Part shown: positions 1 through 9,675 of the stretch, piece after piece
Layout: every line of letters begins with the position of its first letter
Position numbering within the stretch: position 1 is the stretch's first letter
Assembly: GCF_016617715.1 (NCBI RefSeq)
Contig: NZ_CP067225.1
Span: 1,922,001 to 1,986,000, forward strand
Direction: 5' to 3'
Length of the DNA: 64,000 bases
Origin: Paracoccus sp. MC1862
Lineage (GTDB): Bacteria > Pseudomonadota > Alphaproteobacteria > Rhodobacterales > Rhodobacteraceae
Made by a program: the position numbers and the translations under genes
The notes under the pieces: generated by a model
What the model was told of the DNA's origin: nothing
Seen by the model: only the letters and a program-made list of their open reading frames with translations
Database searches by the model: none

Positions 1-1116
1 GAGGTTGATCCCCTCGTTCGGCTGCAGGCGGATCACAAGCTGGTCCGGTTTCTGCCGCTCCTCGGCGTCGAAGATCGAGTGCGGCGGCTTGCGGAAGACG
101 ACCGCGATCTCGCTGGTGCGCGCGGCAAGGCACTTGCCGGTCCGCAGGTAGAAGGGCACCCCCTGCCAGCGCCAGTTGGCAAGGCGCAGCTTCAGCGCCA
201 CGAAGCTTTCGGTGCGGCTGGCCGGGTTTCCGACATCGGCGCGGTAGCCGGCGCCGTCCGCGGCATATTGCCCGCGCACGATGTCGCTCTCGGGCACCGG
301 CTCCAGTGCACGGATGACCTTGAGCTTCTCGTCCCGCACCGCGTCGGGGTCAAAGCGCCAGGGCGGCTCCATCGCGATCAGGCAGACAAGCTGCATCAGG
401 TGGTTCTGCACCATGTCGCGCATGGCGCCCGCGTGGTCGTAATAGGCGGCGCGGCCGGCGACGCCCACGGTCTCGGCCACGGTGATCTGGACATGGTCGA
501 TGTAATGGGCGTTCCACAGCGGCTCGAACAGGATGTTGGCGAAGCGGATCGCCATCAGGTTCTGGACCGTTTCCTTTCCCAGATAATGGTCGATCCGGTA
601 GATCTGCCCTTCGGTGAAATGCCGCGCCAGCGTGCGGTTCAGCCCGCGGGCCGAGGCAAGGTCGCGGCCGAAGGGCTTTTCCACCACGATCCGGGCATCC
701 GACCCGGCGATCCCGTGGCCTGACAGCCGGTCGGCAATATCGCCGAACAGCGCGGGCGCGACCGAAAGGTAGAAAGCCTGCACGACGTCCTTGCGCATCC
801 TTGCGGCAAGGTCCGCCCAGCCCTCGGCGCCCGTCGCATCCACGGGGACATAGAACAGGCGGCCAAGGAAGGCGGGAAGCCCGGGGTCGCCGGCACGGGG
901 CGGGTCGAACTCGGCGATGGCGGCGGCGATGTCGGCGCGGAAGCCGCTGTCGTCCATGGGGGTGCGGGCCGTGCCGATGATGCGGGCGCCGTCGGGGAAA
1001 TGGCCGGCCGAATGGCGGCGGAACAAGGCGGGGAAGATCTTGCGCCGCGCAAGGTCGCCAGTCGCGCCGAAGATGACGAGATCGAAGTCATCGACCGCTG
1101 TCAGACGCGATGCCAT
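1..1116 (-). CDS. zwf: Glucose-6-phosphate 1-dehydrogenase, C-terminus cut by the window start
   Basis: Catalyses NAD(P)+-dependent oxidation of glucose 6-phosphate to 6-phosphogluconolactone, the entry to the oxidative pentose phosphate and Entner-Doudoroff routes, in the cytosol. Translating the minus strand from ATG at 1116 gives 372 open codons. They contain the nucleotide-binding motif FGATGDLARRK near residue 14, the substrate-binding signature RIDHYLGKE near residue 177, and VQNLMAIRFAN just after it. Family members run about 480-500 residues, so roughly the last 110 lie outside the window. The gene sits 66 bp downstream of the PIN-domain gene on the same strand and may share its transcript. 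Identity is secure from the motifs; only the 3' end is unseen. Confidence 0.95.
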   Translation of the reverse strand, partial: MASRLTAVDDFDLVIFGATGDLARRKIFPALFRRHSAGHFPDGARIIGTARTPMDDSGFRADIAAAIAEFDPPRAGDPGLPAFLGRLFYVPVDATGAEGWADLAARMRKDVVQAFYLSVAPALFGDIADRLSGHGIAGSDARIVVEKPFGRDLASARGLNRTLARHFTEGQIYRIDHYLGKETVQNLMAIRFANILFEPLWNAHYIDHVQITVAETVGVAGRAAYYDHAGAMRDMVQNHLMQLVCLIAMEPPWRFDPDAVRDEKLKVIRALEPVPESDIVRGQYAADGAGYRADVGNPASRTESFVALKLRLANWRWQGVPFYLRTGKCLAARTSEIAVVFRKPPHSIFDAEERQKPDQLVIRLQPNEGINL

Positions 1117-1182
1117 CGCTTTCACCGTCCCCTTCACGCTTCGGCCATGGTGGTAGAGGCTGTACCCCGCCCCGGCAAGCCG

Positions 1183-1728
1183 TCAGCCCGCGCGGGCAAG
1201 CGCCCTCGCCAGCCGCGGCAGCCGGGCGCGGGCCATCAGGTCGCGCAAGGGGACCCGCCCGCCCAGCGCCTGCGCCTTGGCATGGGCGGCCCCGACGCTG
1301 GCCGCCACGGGCTCGGGATCGTGCCGCCAGAGGTCCAGCAGGAAGGCGTCGGGATGAACGGCACGCAGGCCCAACGCCGAGAGCACGCGTGCGGGGAAGT
1401 CGCGCAGGTTGGCGGTGACGATGAGTTCAGCGCCCGAGGCCAGCGCCGTTTCGGCCACATGGCGGTCGGCGGGATCGGGCCAGTCGAAGCCCGCGGCAAG
1501 GGTGCCGTCGCCGGCGGCCTCGGCCTGCGGATGGGACAGGCGCAGCAGCGCGATCTCGGCCCCGGCAACGGCGGCCCCGTCAGGGCCGAGGCGGGCGGCG
1601 GCATGGCGCCATTCGTCGAGAATGCGGGCGGACCAGACCGGCTGGTAAAGCCCGGCATCCGCTGCGCCGAGCAGGATTTCCCGCAGGACGGTCGGGTAGA
1701 GGACGCAGGCGTCGAGGACCGCCTTCAT
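1183..1728 (-). CDS. PIN-domain protein without an adjacent antitoxin
   Basis: A 181-residue protein starting MKAVLDACVLYP. PIN domains are Mg2+-dependent single-strand RNases that use a cluster of acidic residues. Visible candidates are Asp7 in LDACVLYP, the acidic pair in ARILDEW, the Asp residues of DPADRH and the late TANLRDFP motif. Its ATG overlaps the upstream rlmI stop in an ATGA arrangement, so the two are probably translationally coupled. No small antitoxin-like ORF precedes it, unlike VapBC pairs. It could be a housekeeping RNA-processing nuclease or an orphan toxin-like protein; no substrate can be read from sequence. Fold assignment is moderately secure and function is open. Confidence 0.75.
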   Translation of the reverse strand: MKAVLDACVLYPTVLREILLGAADAGLYQPVWSARILDEWRHAAARLGPDGAAVAGAEIALLRLSHPQAEAAGDGTLAAGFDWPDPADRHVAETALASGAELIVTANLRDFPARVLSALGLRAVHPDAFLLDLWRHDPEPVAASVGAAHAKAQALGGRVPLRDLMARARLPRLARALARAG

Positions 1729-2945
1729 CCGTCCAGCCGGAAGAACAGCGCCTTGAGGTAGCCGCTTTCGGCAAGCTGCGGCAGCATCGGGTGGTCCGGC
1801 CCGGCGAAGCCCGTGTGGATCAGCTGCATCCGCCGCCCGCCCCGCCCGATCCCCCGGGCACTGGCGTTGCGGAAGGCCGTCAGGTCCGCGGCATGGCTGC
1901 AGGAGCAGAGGCAAAGATAGCCCCCCGGCACGACCAGAGACGCGGCCAGACGCGCCACTCGCTCATAGGCGCGCAGGCCGGCGTCGAGCGCCTGCTTGGC
2001 GGGCGCGAAGGCGGGCGGATCGCAGATCACTAGGTCGAAATGTGCGCCCTCGGTCGCCAGCGCCTCCATGACGGCGAAGGCATCCCCCTGCCGCGTGGTC
2101 AGCCGCGCCTCAAGGCCCATCGCGCGCGCCCCACCCTGCGCCAGCGACAGCGCGGCAGCCGAGCCGTCCACGCAGGTCGCGCTTTCTGCCCCGCCTGCAA
2201 GTGCGGCAAGGCCAAAGCCGCCGACATGGCTGAACACGTCCAGTACCCGCGCGCCTCGGGACAGCCGCTGTGCAAAGGCATGGTTCGGCCGTTGGTCATA
2301 GAACAGGCCGGTCTTCTGCCCGCCGGTCAGGTCGGCCAGATAGGTCGCGCCGTTCATCGGCACCTCGATCGGCACGGTGACCGAGCCAGTCAGCACCTTG
2401 GTCCGCTCGTCCAGCCCCTCAAGTCCCCGAGCCCGGCCCGAGCCGTTCATCACGATGGTCGAGACGCCCGTGACCTCGGCCAGTGCAGCGGACAGGTCGC
2501 CCAGCATCCGGTCGGCCCAGGCCGCGTTGGGCTGGATCACCGCCGCATCGCCGAAGCGGTCGATGACGACTCCCGGCAGCCCGTCCGCCTCGGCATGGAC
2601 CAGCCGGTAGAACGGCGCGTCGGACAGCCGCTCGCGCATCGCTAGCGCCCGGCGCAAGCGGGCGGCCAGCCATGCGCGGTCGATCTCCGCCCCGGCGTCC
2701 TGGTCCATCACCCGCGCGGCGATCTTCGAGTGGACGTTGACCGTCACGACGCCCAAGGCTCCGCGCTCGGCATCCTGCAGCACCGCCATCGCGCCCGGCA
2801 CCAGCCCCTTCGTGCGGCGGTCCAGCGCCAGTTCGTCGGCATAGACCCAGGGGAATCCATGCCGGATCGCCCGCGCATTCGCCTTGGGCCGCAGGCGCAC
2901 CACCGGCAGGGCGCGGGCATCACTCGTGTCGGGCAGGTCGGTCAT
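1725..2945 (-). CDS. rlmI: 23S rRNA (cytosine-C5)-methyltransferase, RlmI family
   Basis: SAM-dependent methyltransferase of the RlmI/YccW family, which in E. coli makes m5C1962 of 23S rRNA. The protein is 406 residues. An N-terminal PUA-like domain (LRPKANARAIRHGFPWVYADE, split over about residues 17-37) precedes a Rossmann methyltransferase domain with LDVFSHVGGFGLAALAGG as the SAM loop and CDPPAFAPAK as the catalytic motif IV. The CSCS near the C-terminus carries the likely nucleophilic cysteine. The start at 2945 was chosen because the family N-terminus begins just after MTDLP; the longer open frame to 3035 adds a non-conserved leader. It leads an operon with the PIN gene (4-bp overlap). 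The exact target base is inferred from the family. Confidence 0.85.
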   Translation of the reverse strand: MTDLPDTSDARALPVVRLRPKANARAIRHGFPWVYADELALDRRTKGLVPGAMAVLQDAERGALGVVTVNVHSKIAARVMDQDAGAEIDRAWLAARLRRALAMRERLSDAPFYRLVHAEADGLPGVVIDRFGDAAVIQPNAAWADRMLGDLSAALAEVTGVSTIVMNGSGRARGLEGLDERTKVLTGSVTVPIEVPMNGATYLADLTGGQKTGLFYDQRPNHAFAQRLSRGARVLDVFSHVGGFGLAALAGGAESATCVDGSAAALSLAQGGARAMGLEARLTTRQGDAFAVMEALATEGAHFDLVICDPPAFAPAKQALDAGLRAYERVARLAASLVVPGGYLCLCSCSHAADLTAFRNASARGIGRGGRRMQLIHTGFAGPDHPMLPQLAESGYLKALFFRLDG

Positions 2946-3028
2946 CGGGGTCTCGGGCGTTCGGGGTTCTCCTGCCTCTGACACGCGCGCCGGGGTCCGG
3001 CAAGGCTTGCCCCCGTCGAAGGGTTGGC

Positions 3029-3034
3029 TTGACA
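3029..3034 (+). promoter_or_regulatory. Candidate -35 element for gshA
   Basis: A perfect TTGACA lies 55 bp upstream of the gshA start, in the 143-bp divergent gap between rlmI and gshA. No convincing -10 hexamer is visible 16-18 bp further on, which is common in GC-rich alphaproteobacterial promoters. Assignment rests on the -35 match only. Confidence 0.3.
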
Positions 3035-3088
3035 CTCCCCGACCGCCGCGCCACCTGTCCCCCCGATTACGACCTCGTGAGGGCCCCC

Positions 3089-4450
3089 ATGTCCATTCCC
3101 CAGCAGGGCGGCGGCCCGATCGAACAGCGCGAAGAGCTGGCCGAATATGTCGCGTCGGGCGAGAAGCCGCGCGAAGATTGGCGCATCGGCACCGAGCACG
3201 AGAAGTTCGGCTTCCTCTGGGACACGCTGAAGCCCCTGCCCTACGAGGGGCCGCGGTCCATCCTTGCCATCCTCGAAGGGCTGCGCGACCGCTTCGGCTG
3301 GGCCGAGGTCCGCGAGGGCGACAAGCTGATCGGCCTGTCGCGGAACGGCGCCAGCGTCAGCCTTGAACCGGGTGGCCAGCTGGAACTGTCGGGCGCCCCG
3401 GTCGAGACGATCCACGACACCGACGACGAGACCCGCCAGCATCTGGCCGAGGTGAAGGCCGTGACCGAAGGGATGGGCGTCGGCTTCATGGGCCTGGGCG
3501 CGGCCCCGATCTGGGATCAGGCACAGATGCCGATGATGCCCAAGGGGCGCTATGCGCTGATGACGCCCTACATGGAAAAGGTCGGCACGCTGGGCACCCA
3601 GATGATGTACCGGACCTGCACCGTGCAGGTGAACCTCGACTATGCGTCCGAGGCCGACATGGTGCAGAAGCTGCGCGTGGCGCTGGCCTTGCAGCCGGTG
3701 GCGACGGCGCTGTTCGCCAATTCGCCCTTCCTCGACGGCAGGCCGAACGGGATGAAGTCCTGGCGGGCGCATATCTGGCAGAACCTCGACGCGGACCGCA
3801 CGGGGCTCTTGCCCTTCGTCTTCGAGGATGGCTTCGGCTACGAGCGTTGGGTCGATTACGTGCTCGATGTGCCGATGTATTTCGTCTACCGCGACGGGAC
3901 ATACATCGACGCGCTGGGACAGTCGTTCCGCGACTTCCTGAAAGGCCGCCTGCCCGCACTGCCGGGCGAGGTGCCGACCCTGTCGGACTGGGCCGACCAC
4001 ATGACGACGGTCTTCCCCGAGGCACGGGTCAAGAAGTTCATCGAGATGCGCGGCGCCGACGCCGGTCCCTCAAGCCACCTGAACGCCCTGCCCGCCCTGT
4101 GGGTCGGGTTGACCTATGACCAGGGGGCGCTGGATGCCGCGACAGAACTCACCCGCGGCTGGACGCATGAGCAGCGCGAGGGCCTGCGCCGCGCCGCCTC
4201 CCGCGACGGGCTGGCGGGCGAGTTTGAAGGTCTGCGCCTGCGGGATCTGGCCGCCGAGACGCTGACGCTGGCCGAGGCGGGGCTGAACGCCCGCGCCCGG
4301 CTGCAGAACGGCGTGGACGAGGGGCAGTTCCTTGCTGTGCTGCGCGAGCGGGTGGAACGGGGCGTCACCGCTGCCGACGACCTGCTGACGAAGTATCACG
4401 GCGAATGGCAGGGCGACCTGTCGCGCATCTACGCCGACTGCGCCTATTGA
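3089..4450 (+). CDS. gshA: Glutamate--cysteine ligase, GCS2 (plant/proteobacterial) type
   Basis: Forms gamma-glutamylcysteine from L-glutamate, L-cysteine and ATP, the first committed step of glutathione synthesis. The 453-residue protein has the family hallmarks: GTEHEKFGF near residue 34, LEPGGQLELSGAP near residue 91, TCTVQVNLDY near residue 175, NSPFLDGRPNG near 210 and FIEMRGADAGP near 316. The ATG at 3089 follows a GAGG at 3077-3080; the open frame extends upstream without conserved sequence. It is divergent from rlmI and convergent with the DUF2852 gene, with a shared GC-rich hairpin between them. Length and motifs fit the family well. Confidence 0.95.
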   Translation: MSIPQQGGGPIEQREELAEYVASGEKPREDWRIGTEHEKFGFLWDTLKPLPYEGPRSILAILEGLRDRFGWAEVREGDKLIGLSRNGASVSLEPGGQLELSGAPVETIHDTDDETRQHLAEVKAVTEGMGVGFMGLGAAPIWDQAQMPMMPKGRYALMTPYMEKVGTLGTQMMYRTCTVQVNLDYASEADMVQKLRVALALQPVATALFANSPFLDGRPNGMKSWRAHIWQNLDADRTGLLPFVFEDGFGYERWVDYVLDVPMYFVYRDGTYIDALGQSFRDFLKGRLPALPGEVPTLSDWADHMTTVFPEARVKKFIEMRGADAGPSSHLNALPALWVGLTYDQGALDAATELTRGWTHEQREGLRRAASRDGLAGEFEGLRLRDLAAETLTLAEAGLNARARLQNGVDEGQFLAVLRERVERGVTAADDLLTKYHGEWQGDLSRIYADCAY

Positions 4451-4453
4451 AAA

Positions 4454-4474
4454 GGGGCCGGTTGGTCCGGCCCC
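4454..4474. terminator. Bidirectional hairpin between gshA and the DUF2852 gene
   Basis: GGGGCCGG, a 5-nt loop, then CCGGCCCC form a perfect 8-bp stem in the 30-bp convergent gap. On the minus strand the stem is followed by TTTT, so it most resembles an intrinsic terminator for the DUF2852 transcript, and it probably also ends gshA transcripts. Confidence 0.7.
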
Positions 4475-4480
4475 CTGTGT

Positions 4481-4888
4481 TCAGGCATTGCGGCGTTCGT
4501 CCATGAACTGGTCGAACTCGGCCTTGTCGCGGGCCTCGCGCAGCTTCTGCAGAAAGTCGAGGAAGGCGCGGTGCTCGTCCTCCAGCCGCTTCAGCGTCTC
4601 GTCGCGATAGGCGTCGAAGGCGGCGTTGCCGGTGCGTTCAGTGCGATAAGCCGGGACGTGGCGGCTGCGGCGGGTGCAGGTTCCGAACATGCGTTTGCTC
4701 CAGATCATGTAGCCGAGGATGGCAAGGCCGACGGGCCAGGCGAAGACAAGGCCGAGGATCATGGCGGCAAGCCATGCCACCCTGCCCCGCGCGTCCAGCC
4801 AGTCGCGGACATGCAGCAAAAGCTGCCGAACGGACTGAACGACGCCTTCTGCGGGCGGATAACTGCGAGGTTCATAGGCTGGGGTCAT
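4481..4888 (-). CDS. DUF2852 membrane protein
   Basis: A 135-residue protein of the DUF2852 family, whose function is unknown. One hydrophobic stretch (WLAAMILGLVFAWPVGLAIL, about residues 38-57) is followed by GYMIWSKRM, then a charged C-terminal half rich in Arg, Glu and Lys that should form a helix or coiled coil (residues 85-130). ATG at 4888 was chosen over an upstream in-frame codon because GGAG lies 7 nt before it. The gene is separated from the upstream tetR stop by 90 bp holding a palindrome, which suggests its own regulated promoter. Family recognition is good; role is not known. Confidence 0.8.
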   Translation of the reverse strand: MTPAYEPRSYPPAEGVVQSVRQLLLHVRDWLDARGRVAWLAAMILGLVFAWPVGLAILGYMIWSKRMFGTCTRRSRHVPAYRTERTGNAAFDAYRDETLKRLEDEHRAFLDFLQKLREARDKAEFDQFMDERRNA

Positions 4889-4914
4889 GAGGATGCTCCG
4901 TGAGTCGATGTGAA

Positions 4915-4931
4915 TGTTAATCACATTAACA
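4915..4931. promoter_or_regulatory. Palindromic operator candidate upstream of the DUF2852 gene
   Basis: TGTTAA, five bases, TTAACA form a 17-bp palindrome in the AT-rich part of the 90-bp gap between tetR and the DUF2852 gene, 27 bp upstream of the DUF2852 start. This size and symmetry are typical of a TetR-family operator. That the adjacent TetR protein binds here is inferred from proximity. Confidence 0.5.
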
Positions 4932-4978
4932 ATGTCGGAGTCCAGAGGGTCTGCGTCAATCCCCCTGCACGAAGAATC

Positions 4979-5587
4979 TCATTCGATGACGCCAAGGCCC
5001 CGCAGGTAGATCAGCACCCCGCTTTCCAGCATCTCGTCGGCCGAGATCGGGCTGCGCGCGCCGGGACGGCCGCGGCCGAACAGCTCGACCACCCCATGGG
5101 ACATGGCCCAGACATGGTTGGCGACCATGGTCGCCGGCGGACGGCGAGCGGTGGGCAGACGCGCGAACAGCGCCTCGGCGCCCCGGAACAGTGCGGCCTC
5201 GGCGGCTTGGGCGGCAAGGGCAAGATCGGCGTTGCCCGAGATCGAAAGGCCCGATTCGAACATCGCCATGTAGAAGCCCGGCTTTTCGGCCGCAAAGCCG
5301 AGATAGGCCTCCCCCATCCGCAGGAAAGCCGACAGCGCCGAGGGACGGCCGTCGTCAAAGGCGGCCTCAAGCCGCGCGGCGAAGTCGATGAAGCCCTGCC
5401 GCGCGACCTCCTCGAGCAGTTGCTCGCGCCCGGTAAAATGGCGGTAGGGCGCGGCGGCGCTGACGCCCGCCTGCCGCGCGGCCTCGGCCAGCGTGAAGGC
5501 TGCCGGTCCCTTTTTCTCGATCAGCGCGACGGTCGCCTGGACGAGTGCCTGCCGCAAGTTGCCGTGGTGATAGCTGTCGCGGGCCAC
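4979..5587 (-). CDS. TetR/AcrR-family transcriptional regulator
   Basis: A 202-residue one-component regulator. The N-terminal helix-turn-helix is clear: YHHGNLRQALVQATVALIEK followed by FTLAEAARQAGVSAAAPYRH and FTGREQLLEEVA (residues 6-64). The C-terminal ligand domain (about 70-195) resembles the WHG type (YLGFAAEKPGFYMAMF, then NHVWAMSHGVVEL). The start is GTG at 5587, only 12 nt after the HPr stop, so the gene appears to be the last cistron of the hprK-rapZ-EIIA-HPr operon. The palindrome at 4915-4931 downstream is a plausible target. The ligand cannot be predicted. Confidence 0.9.
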   Translation of the reverse strand: MARDSYHHGNLRQALVQATVALIEKKGPAAFTLAEAARQAGVSAAAPYRHFTGREQLLEEVARQGFIDFAARLEAAFDDGRPSALSAFLRMGEAYLGFAAEKPGFYMAMFESGLSISGNADLALAAQAAEAALFRGAEALFARLPTARRPPATMVANHVWAMSHGVVELFGRGRPGARSPISADEMLESGVLIYLRGLGVIE

Positions 5588-5599
5588 GGGGCGCGGCCC

Positions 5600-5875
5600 T
5601 CAGCGGCCTTCGCCGAAGTAGTCGCCCACGAGGTCGGTCAGCGCCTGCATCAGCGGCTCGGCATCGGGTCCGCTGGTGGTGATGCGAATGGTGCTGCCGC
5701 GGGGCGCGACGAGCATCAGCAGGCCCATGATCGAATCACCCGCCACCCGCTCTCCGTCCTTCTCGACCGTGGCGCGGGCATCGAATCGTTCCACCGTCTC
5801 GACGAATCGGGCCGAGGCGCGGGCGTGCAGTCCTTTTTCGTTGATGATCCGCAGTTCGCGGCTGAGTTCCGTCAC
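5600..5875 (-). CDS. HPr-family phosphocarrier protein
   Basis: A 91-residue HPr. The phosphorylatable His17 lies in the motif EKGLHARASARF and the regulatory serine is Ser48 in GDSIMGLLML, equivalent to Ser46 targeted by HPr kinase. In alphaproteobacteria lacking sugar permeases this protein passes phosphate from EI-Ntr to EIIA proteins and acts in regulation rather than sugar uptake. Its ATG overlaps the EIIA stop by 4 bp (5872-5875). No enzyme I gene is present in the window. Presence of both His17 and Ser48 fits the HprK gene in the same operon. Confidence 0.95.
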   Translation of the reverse strand: MTELSRELRIINEKGLHARASARFVETVERFDARATVEKDGERVAGDSIMGLLMLVAPRGSTIRITTSGPDAEPLMQALTDLVGDYFGEGR

Positions 5876-6279
5876 AGCACGGCTCGCTCCGCCGGTTCGG
5901 GGGCGTAGAAATCGATATACTTGCGCCCGGCCTCGGCGGCCATGACGGCGGCATCCTCGACCTCAAGGTGGCGCGACTTGGCGAGCTTGACCAGCATGGG
6001 CAGGTTCGCGCCGTAAAGAATGCGGCGGCGCGCGGGCAGGCAGGCAGGCATCGACAGGTTCGACGGCGAGCCGCCGAACAGGTCGGTGACGATCACCACC
6101 CCGTCGCCGGCATCCACCTCGTTGGCGGCCAGGCAGATTTCGGCCTCCTTGGCGGCGCGGTCGTGGTTTTCCTCAATGGTGACCGCCCTGATTCCACGCT
6201 GCGGCCCGACGACGTGCTCGACGGCAGCGACATATTCACGCGCCAGTCCCCCATGCGCGACGATGACGATCCCGATCAA
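5872..6279 (-). CDS. PTS EIIA component, mannose family
   Basis: A 135-residue EIIA-Man-type domain. The active-site His9 is in [16 protein letters not shown], and the second conserved block [13 protein letters not shown] (about residues 62-74) is typical of the ManX fold. No EIIB, EIIC or EIID genes are nearby, so it is probably a regulatory acceptor of phosphate from HPr and not part of a sugar transporter. It overlaps rapZ upstream and HPr downstream by 4 bp each, a tightly coupled set. The target regulated by this EIIA is not apparent from the window. Confidence 0.93.
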   Translation of the reverse strand: MIGIVIVAHGGLAREYVAAVEHVVGPQRGIRAVTIEENHDRAAKEAEICLAANEVDAGDGVVIVTDLFGGSPSNLSMPACLPARRRILYGANLPMLVKLAKSRHLEVEDAAVMAAEAGRKYIDFYAPEPAERAVL

Positions 6280-7292
6280 CTGCCTTCCACCACTCGCGAC
6301 GGCTTCTGCGCGGTCGCTTCGCTAGACGCACCCGTTCGCTGCTCGGCCGGCGTCATTTCCGCCGGGCGCAGCACCGAGGCGCGACGTTCCAATTCACGAT
6401 GCCTTTTAGACACCTGCCAACCCTCTTTCGCAAGCGCGTCGGCGGCAAGCTCGGCCAAGGTGACGGAACGATGCTGTCCGCCCGTGCAGCCGAAGCCAAT
6501 CGCCAGATGCGCCTTGCCCTCGTCCACCTGCGCGGGCAACAGAAAGAGTATAAGGTCTCGAACCTTCTGGAAAAAGGTTTCGAACCGGGGGTCTGTCGTC
6601 ACGTAATGCTGAACCGTTGCATTCCTGCCATCCAGTTGCCGCAGGGCGGGTTCCCAATGCGGGTTCGCAAGGAAGCGGCAGTCGAACATCATGTCCAGAC
6701 CCCGCGGCACCCCCCGCTTGTAGCTGAAGGACTGGACCGACACCGACAGGCCCCGCCCGCCCCGCAGGTCGAAGGCGGCGGCAAGTTCCGCGCGCAGGTC
6801 GTGCGGGCTGAGGTCGGTGGTGTCGATCAGCACATCGGCGCGGTTGCGGACGGAATCGAGCAGGTCGCGCTCGGCCGCGATCGCCTCGGCGGGCGTGCCG
6901 CCATCGGCCAGCGGGTGGCGGCGGCGGGTTTCGGAATAACGGCGCACCAGCACCTCGGTCGCGCAGTCGAGATACAGCACCTCGGGCGCGAAGGCCGGGT
7001 TGCGGGTCAGCGCGTCGATCAGCTCGATCAGGCTGGCGGCGGAAAAGTCGCGGTTGCGCACGTCCAGCCCCAGCGCCAGCGGCACCGGCCGCGCGGGGCC
7101 GTCCAGCAGCCGCGGGATCAGCGACAGGGGCAGGTTGTCGATGGCCTCGAAGCCCATGTCCTCGAGCGCATGGATCGCGGTCGAGCGTCCGGCCCCCGAC
7201 GGCCCCGTGACAAGCACCAGCCGCTGGGCGCCCGGCTCGGCGCTGCCCATCGATTCCATCGCCTGTCCGCTGTCCACGCCAAACCCGTCCAT
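6276..7292 (-). CDS. rapZ: RNase adapter protein RapZ (YvcJ family)
   Basis: Nucleotide-binding P-loop protein which in E. coli binds small RNA GlmZ and recruits RNase E. Walker A is GPSGAGRST (residues 30-38), with Arg in place of the usual Lys, followed by [17 protein letters not shown]. The C-terminal RNA-binding domain contains the signature [12 protein letters not shown] near residue 273. The start at 7292 gives 338 residues; ATGs at 7259 and 7250 are also possible and would remove a poorly conserved leader. It begins 14 nt after the hprK stop. E. coli RapZ also couples to PTS-Ntr, consistent with this neighbourhood, but the alphaproteobacterial role is less clear. Confidence 0.92.
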   Translation of the reverse strand: MDGFGVDSGQAMESMGSAEPGAQRLVLVTGPSGAGRSTAIHALEDMGFEAIDNLPLSLIPRLLDGPARPVPLALGLDVRNRDFSAASLIELIDALTRNPAFAPEVLYLDCATEVLVRRYSETRRRHPLADGGTPAEAIAAERDLLDSVRNRADVLIDTTDLSPHDLRAELAAAFDLRGGRGLSVSVQSFSYKRGVPRGLDMMFDCRFLANPHWEPALRQLDGRNATVQHYVTTDPRFETFFQKVRDLILFLLPAQVDEGKAHLAIGFGCTGGQHRSVTLAELAADALAKEGWQVSKRHRELERRASVLRPAEMTPAEQRTGASSEATAQKPSRVVEGS

Positions 7293-7306
7293 CAGGGCGC
7301 CCGCCG

Positions 7307-7750
7307 TCAGCCGCGCCCGCCGCGCATCAGTTGCATCAGCGCCGGTGCAAGATGCGGGCCGGCCGGTCCCAAGACAAGGGGCAGCGCCAGATCCGAAAGC
7401 ATGATGCTGCGGGGGGGCGGAAGTCGCCGGGTCTCGGCCTGCCCCAGATCCACCACCTGCGCGATCGCGACCGGCCCTGCCGCCTCGGCCTGCAGGAGGC
7501 CGATGCCCCGCGCCTCGATCCGCCCCCGGATCGGGGCGGGGCATTCGGCGACAAGGCTGCTGTCCCGGACCCGCAGGATCACCCGGTCATCCGCCACAAG
7601 CCGCGCCCCCATCCCCATCAGCGCCAGCGCCAGCGAAGACTTGCCCGAGCCGGAGGGACCGAGGATCAGCAGCCCCCGCCCGGCGATTTCCACCGCGCTG
7701 GCGTGGATCGTGGGGTCATTTCCCTTTTTGGCAGTTAACCGTTTTATCAT
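7307..7750 (-). CDS. hprK: HPr kinase/phosphorylase, short alphaproteobacterial form
   Basis: Phosphorylates HPr on the regulatory serine. The protein is only 147 residues and corresponds to the catalytic C-terminal domain of Firmicutes HprK (about 310 residues); the N-terminal domain is absent, as usual in alphaproteobacteria. Walker [10 protein letters not shown] is at residues 31-39, and the HprK signature [18 protein letters not shown] is near residues 70-87. It heads the operon hprK-rapZ-EIIA-HPr-tetR and is divergent from pckA across 118 bp. In many rhizobia and relatives the chvI-chvG two-component genes lie between pckA and hprK; here they are absent. Confidence 0.93.
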   Translation of the reverse strand: MIKRLTAKKGNDPTIHASAVEIAGRGLLILGPSGSGKSSLALALMGMGARLVADDRVILRVRDSSLVAECPAPIRGRIEARGIGLLQAEAAGPVAIAQVVDLGQAETRRLPPPRSIMLSDLALPLVLGPAGPHLAPALMQLMRGGRG

Positions 7751-7868
7751 TGATACCGCTAACGGCAGATGGTTGCGCTAACTCTTGCGATTGCCGGTCT
7801 ATCTTCATCATTTCGCCATGTTTATAGGGGCGGCAAAGCCGCAGCGCGCGATCCACAGGAGTCCCGGT

Positions 7869-9464
<1,596 letters not shown>

Positions 9465-9485
9465 TTTCGCTTCCAAGCTGATGAA

Positions 9486-9519
9486 AGGGCGGTTCCGAAA
9501 GGAGCCGCCCTCCTCTTTT
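9486..9519 (+). terminator. Intrinsic terminator of pckA
   Basis: AGGGCGGTTCC, loop GAAA, GGAGCCGCCCT form an 11-bp stem with one G-U pair and a GNRA-type loop, followed by CCTCTTTT. It starts 22 bp after the pckA stop codon. Confidence 0.9.
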
Positions 9520-9530
9520 GCGTCACCGCC

Positions 9531-9570
9531 GGACCCCGGGATATTTAAGCAAAGAAGAAAGAGCGGAGCC
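9531..9570 (+). repeat. Dispersed intergenic repeat, copy 1 (GGATATTT element)
   Basis: ACCCCGGGATATTTAAGCAA followed by AGAAGAAAG, just after the pckA terminator and about 100 bp from the rnr stop. The core GGATATTT followed by AAAGAAGAAA recurs at three other intergenic places in the window. This copy lacks the GGGGGC/GCCCCC hairpin seen before the core in the other three. Confidence 0.7.
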
Positions 9571-9675
9571 GACGCCACAGCCTGAGCTGGAGAGGCCGGT
9601 TGAACCGCAAGGACTTAGGGAGATTTCCCATGCGCTGTTGTGCCAGTTCCTGCTGGCGCAGCTACCTGCGGGAAA

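Noticed and set aside
1183..1728. VapC toxin of a VapBC pair
   Set aside because: No VapB-like antitoxin ORF upstream; the preceding gene is rlmI with a direct ATGA overlap.
7734..7782. GTTAAC/GCTAAC motifs three times near the hprK-pckA gap
   Set aside because: Spacings differ (24 and 19 bp), one lies inside hprK, and six-base motifs recur by chance. Not enough to call an operator.
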